Both the position numbers and the translations under genes were made by a program. Positions 1 to 5,454 of a stretch of 6,438 nt of DNA are shown in pieces. The stretch's first letter is position 1; each line of letters starts with the position of its first letter. The notes under the pieces were generated by a model. It worked only from the letters and a program-made list of their open reading frames with translations, was not told where the DNA came from and made no database searches. The DNA comes from Caldisericaceae bacterium (lineage in GTDB: Bacteria; Calditrichota; Calditrichia; Calditrichales; Calditrichaceae), in the NCBI GenBank assembly GCA_021160885.1, contig JAGHBR010000366.1:1-6438 (forward strand), given 5' to 3'.

Positions 1-1
1 C

Positions 2-544
2 AGTGGCATTATTGTTAATGGAGAACTGGTTTACGGGCATGATGGTTTCGCTGGTGAAATGGGACATGTAATTGTTGAAAAGAACGGACGCTTGTGTGGT
101 TGTGGCAGACGCGGCTGCCTGGAAACGTACGTTTCGGCAAATGGCCTGCGACGCACCGTTTTTGAAATGTTAGCCAATGACAACGGACTGGATGAGCAAA
201 GTAGCCTGCAAAATATTCCATTTAATGATTTGACTTCTAAAATGGTTTATGATGCCGCCCTGAAGGGCGATCCCATTGCATTGAAAAGTTTTGAATACAC
301 CGGGCGCATATTAGGCGAAGCCTTAGCCGATGCCGTGGCTTATTTTAGCCCGGAAGCCATCATTTTATTTGGCGGATTAGCTGCTGCTGGTGATTTTATT
401 TTCATTCCCACTAAAAAACACATGGAAAAAAATCTTCTCTCTATTTACAAAAATAAAGTCAAAATATTGCCTTCCGGTTTGCCGGAGAGCGATGCCGCCA
501 TTTTAGGTTCGGCCGCTTTGATCTGGAATGAATTAGAGCGTTAA
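2..544 (+). CDS. ROK-family sugar kinase (glucokinase-like), 5'-truncated by window edge
   Basis: Cytoplasmic ATP-dependent kinase of the ROK family, most likely phosphorylating glucose or a related hexose or amino sugar; the sugar cannot be assigned from this part. The frame is open from base 2 to a TAA at 542-544, giving 180 visible codons. Full ROK kinases are about 300-325 residues, so the N-terminal ATP-binding region and the catalytic Asp motif lie upstream of the window. Visible hallmarks are the E-M-G-H motif (residues 19-22, sugar-binding Glu and zinc-ligand His) and the ROK zinc signature C-G-C-G-R-R-G-C-L-E (residues 32-41; Cys32, Cys34, Cys39). The C-terminal helix region has the family-typical ILFGGLAAAGD and PSGLPESDAAILGSAAL stretches. 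ATG 59 is internal to the ExGH motif and is not the start. A terminator follows directly, so this gene ends its transcription unit. Family assignment is very sure; substrate is inference. Confidence 0.94.
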   Translation, partial: SGIIVNGELVYGHDGFAGEMGHVIVEKNGRLCGCGRRGCLETYVSANGLRRTVFEMLANDNGLDEQSSLQNIPFNDLTSKMVYDAALKGDPIALKSFEYTGRILGEALADAVAYFSPEAIILFGGLAAAGDFIFIPTKKHMEKNLLSIYKNKVKILPSGLPESDAAILGSAALIWNELER

Positions 545-552
545 TTCTCAAG

Positions 553-586
553 CGCATCCATCATTTTCGTGGAGGATGCGTTTTTT
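553..586 (+). terminator. Rho-independent terminator after the ROK kinase gene
   Basis: The arm CGCATCC (553-559) pairs with GGATGCG (574-580). After one A/A mismatch (560/573), TCA (561-563) pairs with TGG (570-572), including one U-G wobble, and closes a six-base loop (564-569). Six T residues follow at 581-586. The hairpin begins eight bases after the TAA stop, a classic intrinsic terminator layout. It separates the kinase from the exported-protein genes downstream. Confidence 0.88.
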
Positions 587-628
587 ATTTAAGTATGTTA
601 ATCTTTCGAAAAAACAAAAGGAGTCAAA

Positions 629-1540
629 ATGAAAAAGTTGGCCCTGCTTTTGCTGATTGGCCTGCTACTTTTCCTCTGCAACTGTCAAAAAAAACTGCCC
701 GTCCGGCAAATAACTGACTGGAGCATTGTGGTCTCTAGGGAAGCCATCCCCGCCGAACAATACGCTGCCAAAGAGTTCCGCAATTTGTTTGAACAAACGA
801 CCGGCCTCCGGCTGCCCATTGTGATTGACCAGCCTTCGGCTCAAGGTAATGTCTTTATTGGCTACTCGGAAAAGCTAAGCGACAAAGGCCTGGATCCTGA
901 AAAAAACGATTTGGGCGAGGAAGGTTTTACGATCAAAATTACTGAAAATAGCCTGGCTATTGTGGGCGGACGACCGCGTGGCAGCCTTTATGGCGTTTAC
1001 GAATTCTTTGAGTGCTATTTCGGGGTTCGTTTCCTGACGGCCAATCATACTTATTTCCCTGGAAATGGAGATCAGGTTCGTTTGCCTCAGGAAGTTTTTA
1101 GCTACAAACCCGTTTTCATTTTTCGCTGGCCATTTTATGGTGAAGTGAAGCAAAACCCTCGTTTTGCCGCCCGTCTGCGCATTAATACGGTGACCGAAGA
1201 AGACAGTTTAGGTTTTACCACCCGCCAGCGTTTAATCAATCATTCGTTCCATCGACAGATTCCTGTCAAAAAATACGGAAAAACACATCCTGAGTATTTT
1301 GCTTTGATTAACGGAAAACGCGTATTAGACATGTGGGGCGGAGGGCCGGAACCCTGCGTCAGCAATCCGGAGGTGATGGATATTGTGACCAAAGCGGTGC
1401 TGGATGAAATTAAAGCACATCCCGAATACGCCAACTATTCGGTTAGTCAAAATGACAACGACGCCTACTGTCGCTGTGATTCGTGTGAAGCTATTAATCA
1501 ACGAGAAGGCTGCCCATGGGCGCTCGTTTGCGATTTGTAA
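629..1540 (+). CDS. Segment 1 of the broken DUF4838 gene: lipoprotein-like signal, N-terminal domain and start of the core
   Basis: As it stands the frame yields 303 residues. Residues 1-19 are a Lys-Lys start, a Leu-rich membrane stretch and Cys17-Asn-Cys19, which suggests a lipoprotein signal; Asn before Cys19 is not a classic lipobox, so a plain Sec signal is possible. Residues about 25-140 include AAKEFRNLFEQTTGLRLPIV and a GRPRGSLYGVYEFFE stretch, which match the small alpha/beta domain that precedes the barrel in alpha-glucuronidase and DUF4838 proteins. The core opens with HPEYFALINGKR and reaches SVSQNDND and C281-R-C-D-S-C286. The last nine residues (after Gly294) are out of frame: the frame should switch at the C run to give P-M-G-A at 1513 onward. 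This segment alone would lack most of the barrel. Confidence 0.8.
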   Translation: MKKLALLLLIGLLLFLCNCQKKLPVRQITDWSIVVSREAIPAEQYAAKEFRNLFEQTTGLRLPIVIDQPSAQGNVFIGYSEKLSDKGLDPEKNDLGEEGFTIKITENSLAIVGGRPRGSLYGVYEFFECYFGVRFLTANHTYFPGNGDQVRLPQEVFSYKPVFIFRWPFYGEVKQNPRFAARLRINTVTEEDSLGFTTRQRLINHSFHRQIPVKKYGKTHPEYFALINGKRVLDMWGGGPEPCVSNPEVMDIVTKAVLDEIKAHPEYANYSVSQNDNDAYCRCDSCEAINQREGCPWALVCDL

Positions 1541-1614
1541 ACGAAATTGCCCGTCGCGTCAAACAAATCTACCCGGATAAGAAAATTGGCACTTTGTCTT
1601 ACTGATATACGCGC

Positions 1615-2715
1615 ATGCCGCCCAAACATTTGAAACCAGCCGACAATGTGCAAATTCAACTGGCTGATATTGAAGATTGCCGCGTCCATGCCATCAACGA
1701 TCCCAATTGTCAGCGCAATCAGGGCTTTTTGAAGGATTTAAACGGCTGGTCAGAAAAAACCGATCAACTTTTTATCTGGACCTACATGACGGATTTTCGT
1801 TACTTTGACCTGCCGTTTCCCAGTTTAAAGGCTATTGGTCCTACTTTCAACTATTACGCGCATCATGGGGTTAAAGGTGTTTTTGCTCAGGCCCATGGTG
1901 GCAGCACGTCCGGTGATTTAAGCGATTTACGGGTTTACGTTATTGCCCGCTGCTTGTGGAATCCCGAACGGGATAGCTGGCAGGAAGCGCTGGACTTTTG
2001 CCGCTTGCACTATGGCAAAGCAGCGCCTGCGGTGATTGAATATCTTGAATTCATCCATCAAAATGCCGAACAAAAGGGGATTCATCCGGCCTGTTTTGCC
2101 ACACCGCGGCAGTTAGGCCTGGATCGTGAAGTGGCCTTAAAATTGTTGTCCATCTTTGAAAAAGCCCTGAACATGGCTGAGAATGAAACCATTCGCCAGC
2201 GTGTTGAAAAAATTTCTTTAAGCGCCTGGCGCACTCTTCTGGAAGCGGGCGCTGAATTTAAAGTGGATGGTGATCGTTTAAAACGGGTTTACCCCGAACC
2301 TTACCAGAACGCCGTGGATCGTTACATAGCTCTGGCTGAAAAGCATAAGCTCACCATGCCCGATGAGCGCACACGCTGGAGTGAATTTAAAACGATTTTG
2401 CAGGAACAATATCAAAAAGGCCTGCCGATCAGTGCGCTGGAAAATCAATTCTGGCGTCTGGTTTTTGACCGCCAGAACGGGCGGATAATCGAACTGCTTT
2501 ACAAACCGCGTCAAATCAACTTCCTTTTAGCTTACGAAGCTAATTTCCGTTACGGTACATTTGAAGAATGGTTCGGCGAAAAGATGGAACACAAACAGTT
2601 TGTCGGACCATGGAAAATAAGTAAAAGCAACAATCAATTAACATTACAACGCAAACTGGAAAACGGTTCTCTGTACCAGCGTTCCTTGCCTTTGACGCAA
2701 AAAATCCTGAAATAA
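1615..2715 (+). CDS. Segment 2 of the broken DUF4838 gene: rest of the core and start of the C-terminal sandwich
   Basis: Coordinates mark the longest ATG-initiated reading (366 codons). The homologous frame actually starts at about 1513 and is interrupted by TGA 1603-1605, twelve bases before this ATG. The stretch before the TGA (MGARLRFVNEIARR and YPDKKIGTL) and the one after it (YTRMPPK) are both DUF4838-like, so ATG 1615 is an internal Met. No Shine-Dalgarno precedes it. Contents are the VQIQLADIEDCR strand, GVKGVFAQAHGG, YVIARCLWNPERD, then a helical segment. From about 2440 comes NQFWRLVFDRQNGRIIELL, resembling the opening of a galactose-mutarotase-like beta-sandwich. The frame ends at TAA 2713-2715, a consequence of the short A run at 2699-2704. 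Confidence 0.72.
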   Translation: MPPKHLKPADNVQIQLADIEDCRVHAINDPNCQRNQGFLKDLNGWSEKTDQLFIWTYMTDFRYFDLPFPSLKAIGPTFNYYAHHGVKGVFAQAHGGSTSGDLSDLRVYVIARCLWNPERDSWQEALDFCRLHYGKAAPAVIEYLEFIHQNAEQKGIHPACFATPRQLGLDREVALKLLSIFEKALNMAENETIRQRVEKISLSAWRTLLEAGAEFKVDGDRLKRVYPEPYQNAVDRYIALAEKHKLTMPDERTRWSEFKTILQEQYQKGLPISALENQFWRLVFDRQNGRIIELLYKPRQINFLLAYEANFRYGTFEEWFGEKMEHKQFVGPWKISKSNNQLTLQRKLENGSLYQRSLPLTQKILK

Positions 2716-2735
2716 TCCGATTTAACACGTATTTT

Positions 2736-3131
2736 GTGCTCACCGCCGCTAAACCGGCTACCTACCAGCTGGTTATCCATCCGGAATTCAATGTACACAC
2801 AAATATGCACGATGAGCAACAGCTTGGCGCTTACGTCTGGTTCAATAATCAGTGGAAGCGTTACAATCGCGACCTGTGGCAGAATAATGGCCCAGACACC
2901 AAATTGTTGTTGGACGCAGCAGCAGGCGGAAAACACGCTTTCTTTAATCATCAACAGAATTTCAGGTTGATCGAAACCTACGACCCTGAAAAGGTTGAAA
3001 AACTTCGTACCTGGTGGGTACCAGAACAAAAGCAGTTGAATCTGGAAATCGAAACCAAACCGGTTGTTTTAAAGAAAGGGCAAAAATGGGAGTTTAATTA
3101 CCAGCTTCATTTTTGGGAAAAATTTGAATAG
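2736..3131 (+). CDS. Segment 3 of the broken DUF4838 gene: C-terminal beta-sandwich remainder
   Basis: The frame is open from 2703 (N-P-E-I-I-R-F-N-T-Y-F-V) to TAG 3129-3131. The GTG at 2736 is only the first possible start codon and has no Shine-Dalgarno, so this is a continuation of segment 2. With one extra A in the run at 2699-2704, the reading passes smoothly from SLPLTQK into NPEIIRFNTYF. Content is beta-rich, with alternating hydrophobic strands (ATYQLVIHPEFNVHT, KQLNLEIETKPVVL and KWEFNYQLHFWE), Tyr/Trp-rich, no signal peptide and no known catalytic motif. It is best read as the outer half of the C-terminal beta-sandwich. A free-standing 131-residue protein is unlikely. Confidence 0.68.
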   Translation: MLTAAKPATYQLVIHPEFNVHTNMHDEQQLGAYVWFNNQWKRYNRDLWQNNGPDTKLLLDAAAGGKHAFFNHQQNFRLIETYDPEKVEKLRTWWVPEQKQLNLEIETKPVVLKKGQKWEFNYQLHFWEKFE

Positions 3132-3134
3132 GAG
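3130..3134 (+). promoter_or_regulatory. Shine-Dalgarno AGGAG that fixes the CBM9-like start
   Basis: AGGAG overlaps the TAG stop (3129-3131) of the preceding gene. It lies nine bases before ATG 3144 but directly abuts ATG 3135, so it supports 3144 as the start. The stop overlap suggests translational coupling with the upstream gene. Confidence 0.7.
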
Positions 3135-3143
3135 ATGGTTCTC

Positions 3144-4247
3144 ATGAAAAAGATTTTGCTGTTTTGCTTCATGGCTCTGATTTTTACTCAGACGGGCGCG
3201 CAGGAAAATTTTCCAACACCGCAAATCCCGTTTCAACCTAAAAAATACATTTGCTACCGGGCTTCTCAGCCTATTCAGGTTGATGGTAAAATAGATGAAA
3301 GCGACTGGCAAAAAGCCCCCTGGACCGATTATTTTGTGGACATTGAAGGTCCTTTAAAACCGAAGCCGCGCTTTAAAACCAGAGCCAAAATGTTGTGGGA
3401 CGACCAGTATTTTTACGTGGCCGCCGAATTAGAAGAACCGCACGTTTGGGCCAAACTCAAACAACGCGATACCGTCATTTTTTACGACAACGATTTCGAG
3501 ATTTTCATCGACCCTGATGGCGATGCCCATGAATATTACGAATATGAAATGAATGCTTTGAATACCATCTGGGATTTGTTGCTTATTCGTCCTTACCGGG
3601 ATGAAAACGGGGCTGTAAATGCCTGGGATATTAAAGGCATTCAACATGGTGTTTGGGTCAACGGAACACTCAATGATCCTTCTGATGTGGACAAAGGCTG
3701 GCAGGTAGAAGTGGCCATTCCTTGGTCGGTTTTAAAAGAGTGCGCCCATAAACCGGCTCCGCCTTTACCAGGCGACCAGTGGCGGGTCAACTTTTCCAGA
3801 GTGGAATGGAAAGTTAAAGTTGAAAATGGCAAGTACGTCAAAGAGATTAATCCCAAAACAGGAAAGCCCTATCCGGAGGACAATTGGGTCTGGTCGCCAC
3901 AGGGACTGATTTCCATGCACTATCCGGAGTTGTGGGGCTTTGTACAATTTTCCGATAAAATTGCCGGACAGGGACAGGATAATTTTATCTGGAATAATGA
4001 TGAGGATGTAAAATGGGCTTTGTACCAGATTTACTATGCGCAAAAACAATATTACATCGATCACGGAAAATTTGCATCCACCATAGAGGAGCTGAGATTA
4101 AAGCCCCATTCCTTTAAAGATTACAATTGGCCGCCTGTCCTGGAAACCACCGGCAATTTATTTGAAGCGCGTTTTCTCAGTAAAAACGGCAACTCAGCCT
4201 GGTGCATCCGGCAGGACAGCAAATGCTGGAAAATTAGTTTGAAATGA
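3144..4247 (+). CDS. Exported CBM9-like carbohydrate-binding protein
   Basis: A 367-residue secreted protein with a family-9 carbohydrate-binding-module-like domain, expected to bind glycan outside the cytoplasm. Residues 1-19 are a Sec signal (MKKILLFCF, hydrophobic core, T-G-A before Gln20). The domain opens with the characteristic VDGKIDESDW (46-55) and continues with KMLWDDQYFYVAAELEE (82-98). NDFEIFIDPDGDAHEYYEYE (116-135) is the segment that in this superfamily carries acidic, often calcium-associated residues. Further strands GWQVEVAIPW and WRVNFSRVEW are also typical. After the domain, residues 286-317 form a helix ending in YYIDHGKFASTIEEL, then a short Trp/Cys-bearing tail. No catalytic motif is seen, so it may be a binding accessory. 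Start 3144 is chosen over ATG 3135 from Shine-Dalgarno spacing and signal-peptide form. It lies 12 bases after the DUF4838 gene, so the two are probably cotranscribed. Family call firm; ligand unknown. Confidence 0.9.
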   Translation: MKKILLFCFMALIFTQTGAQENFPTPQIPFQPKKYICYRASQPIQVDGKIDESDWQKAPWTDYFVDIEGPLKPKPRFKTRAKMLWDDQYFYVAAELEEPHVWAKLKQRDTVIFYDNDFEIFIDPDGDAHEYYEYEMNALNTIWDLLLIRPYRDENGAVNAWDIKGIQHGVWVNGTLNDPSDVDKGWQVEVAIPWSVLKECAHKPAPPLPGDQWRVNFSRVEWKVKVENGKYVKEINPKTGKPYPEDNWVWSPQGLISMHYPELWGFVQFSDKIAGQGQDNFIWNNDEDVKWALYQIYYAQKQYYIDHGKFASTIEELRLKPHSFKDYNWPPVLETTGNLFEARFLSKNGNSAWCIRQDSKCWKISLK

Positions 4248-4424
4248 AATCAATTTGTGTGCATCTTAAATGCCTTAATTGCAAAGTGAATTAATACATA
4301 TTGTGCAATGCAGTAAAGAGAATGCGGCAAAAGGCAACCGTAAAAAATGAACCATCTGCTTAAAAATGTGTTTTAATTAGAATGTTTTGCGTAGAACAAG
4401 GTGCAACTTACAGAGAGGTTTAAA
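4248..4424 (+). other. 177-bp AT-rich non-coding gap with weak inverted repeats
   Basis: No gene is supported here. There are two short inverted repeats: TTAATT (4275-4280) with AATTAA (4289-4294), and ATTGCA (4278-4283) with TGCAAT (4304-4309). Neither is GC-rich nor followed by a T run, so neither is a good terminator. A TAGAAT hexamer at 4378-4383 could serve as a -10 element for the downstream gene, but no matching -35 at normal spacing is evident. A promoter for the WG-repeat gene may lie here but cannot be assigned. Confidence 0.35.
4412..4418 (+). promoter_or_regulatory. Shine-Dalgarno AGAGAGG that fixes the WG-repeat gene start
   Basis: The purine run AGAGAGG ends six bases before ATG 4425. 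It lies inside the reading frame that would begin at GTG 4401, which argues that 4425 is the true start; the resulting N-terminus is a clean signal peptide. Confidence 0.65.
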
Positions 4425-5438
4425 ATGCGTGGAATTTTGATCAGTTTAATTTTAACTGTTTTACTTTTTGCTCAGGAACAACCGGCAGACCGTTTCCTGA
4501 TTATTCAGGATGGCAAACATGGCTTTATTAATGCCAGAGGTGAAGTGGTCATCGAACCACGCTTTCATGAATGCGGCCATTTTCATGAAGGCCTGGCCCG
4601 GTTCAGAAAGGTCGATAAATGGGGCTTTATTGATCTTAATGGTAATATCGTGATTCCTGCCAAATACGATGAAGCGCTTGATTTTTCCGAAGGACTGGCA
4701 GCCGTTCGCAAAGGAAAATTCTGGGGTTTTATTGATCATCAGGATTCGCTGGTAATCCCTTTTATGTACACCAAAGCGCTGTCTTTTAAAGAAGGACTGG
4801 CGCCGGTAAAAATGGGCGAAAAATTACTGTTCATGTGGATTAATCGCGGTTTTGGCTACATCAACAAAAAAAATGAAGTGGTTATCCCGCCGGCTTATAC
4901 CTTTGCCTACACTTTTTCCGAAGGGCTGGCTTCGGTCAGCTACACAAAGAAATTGCTCTATTTGATTCCTCTTCATGTACAGAGAAATTTTATTAATCAT
5001 CAGGGCGAAGCGGTAATTAAAACTTCTTACCAGGGTTTAAGCACCTTTTCGGAAGGCCTGGCTCGTTTTCAGGATGGCGGTTTGATTGGTTTTATGGATA
5101 CCACGGGCAAAATTGTCATTGAGCCTCAGTTTGACAATGCTTCCAATTTTTCAGAAGGCCTGGCCGCTGTGCGATTGGGCAAAGAATGGGGATTTATTAA
5201 CAAAAACGGCAAGTTCGTGATTCCGGCTCAATTTGATTACGCACTGTCTTTTTCGGAAGGATTGGCGCCGGTGAATATGGGTAGAGAATGGTTTTTTATT
5301 GACAAAACAGGCAAACGGGCCATTGCCAAATCGTTTGAAGCGTGCCGACCTTTTAAAAATGGTCTGGCTAATGTGCGCATCAATGGGAAAGTAGGCTACA
5401 TCAACAAGCAGGGAGAACTTATCTGGCCCAAAGAGTAA
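4425..5438 (+). CDS. Exported WG-repeat protein (8 full plus 1 partial repeat)
   Basis: A 337-residue secreted protein. Residues 1-16 form a Sec signal (MRGILISLILTVLLFA, cleavage likely before Gln17); nearly everything else is WG-type beta repeats. Units fall at residues 29-63, 64-97, 98-141, 142-186, 187-218, 219-252, 253-286, 287-319 and a partial at 320-337. The consensus is about W-G-F-I-D-x-x-G-x-x-V-I-P-x-x-[FY]-D-x-A, then F-S-E-G-L-A-x-V. Units 3 and 4 are 10-11 residues longer, each with a KLL[FY] insert. WG repeats are thought to act as binding or scaffold modules; no enzyme motif or partner can be read here. Start ATG 4425 is preferred over GTG 4401 because it has a well-spaced Shine-Dalgarno and removes a charged leader ahead of the signal. 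Only 16 bases separate it from the next gene, so the two are probably cotranscribed. Family sure, function unknown. Confidence 0.92.
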   Translation: MRGILISLILTVLLFAQEQPADRFLIIQDGKHGFINARGEVVIEPRFHECGHFHEGLARFRKVDKWGFIDLNGNIVIPAKYDEALDFSEGLAAVRKGKFWGFIDHQDSLVIPFMYTKALSFKEGLAPVKMGEKLLFMWINRGFGYINKKNEVVIPPAYTFAYTFSEGLASVSYTKKLLYLIPLHVQRNFINHQGEAVIKTSYQGLSTFSEGLARFQDGGLIGFMDTTGKIVIEPQFDNASNFSEGLAAVRLGKEWGFINKNGKFVIPAQFDYALSFSEGLAPVNMGREWFFIDKTGKRAIAKSFEACRPFKNGLANVRINGKVGYINKQGELIWPKE

Positions 5439-5454
5439 AATTGCAAGGAAGTTC

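Larger units (their letters stand above)
629..3131 (+). pseudogene. DUF4838-type exported glycoside hydrolase-like protein, broken by two frameshifts and one in-frame stop
   Basis: Three consecutive open segments in frames 2, 1 and 3 form one protein. Adding one base to the C run near 1513-1515 and one to the A run at 2699-2704, and reading through TGA 1603-1605 (codon 326), gives 834 codons with no further disruption. Domain order is a lipoprotein-like signal (1-19), an N-terminal domain like that of alpha-glucuronidases (about 25-140), a DUF4838 TIM-barrel-like core (about 160-560) and a C-terminal beta-sandwich (about 605-834). Core hallmarks are SVSQNDND followed by C281-x-C-x2-C286, GVKGVFAQAHGG near 414 and LWNPERD near 443. 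A good Shine-Dalgarno AAGGAG (618-623) sits five bases before ATG 629. The family is uncharacterised; a role in extracellular glycan cleavage is inferred from fold and neighbours. The lesions could be sequencing or assembly error, since two are homopolymer indels, or true decay. The otherwise preserved protein favours error or recent inactivation. Confidence 0.85.

Noticed and set aside
875..1153. Minus-strand open frames (875-1153, 2634-3029, 5151-5525, 6130-6405 and others)
   Set aside because: All lie opposite well-supported coding sequence, have no recognisable motifs, and show no ribosome binding sites or operon context; they are shadows.
1603..1605. TGA as selenocysteine or as Trp in an alternative code
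   Set aside because: No convincing hairpin follows the TGA at SECIS distance. All other internal Trp codons in the window are TGG, and the CBM9-like gene uses TGA as its stop. The same gene carries two frameshifts, so damage or error is simpler.
2699..2705. Programmed -1 frameshift at the A run
   Set aside because: The site lacks a true X-XXY-YYZ heptamer (the second codon is ATC) and no clear stimulatory structure was seen. The gene also has an unrelated frameshift and a stop upstream, so recoding here would not rescue it.
2736..3131. Independent small gene starting at GTG 2736
   Set aside because: There is no Shine-Dalgarno, the frame is open with coherent protein sequence upstream of the GTG, and it joins segment 2 through a one-base correction.
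3135..3143. ATG 3135 as start of the CBM9-like gene
   Set aside because: The AGGAG directly abuts it with no spacer, and it adds M-V-L before a standard M-K-K signal start; ATG 3144 has proper spacing.
4401..4424. GTG 4401 as start of the WG-repeat gene
   Set aside because: It would place eight charged or polar residues before the signal peptide, and the Shine-Dalgarno for ATG 4425 lies inside this stretch.
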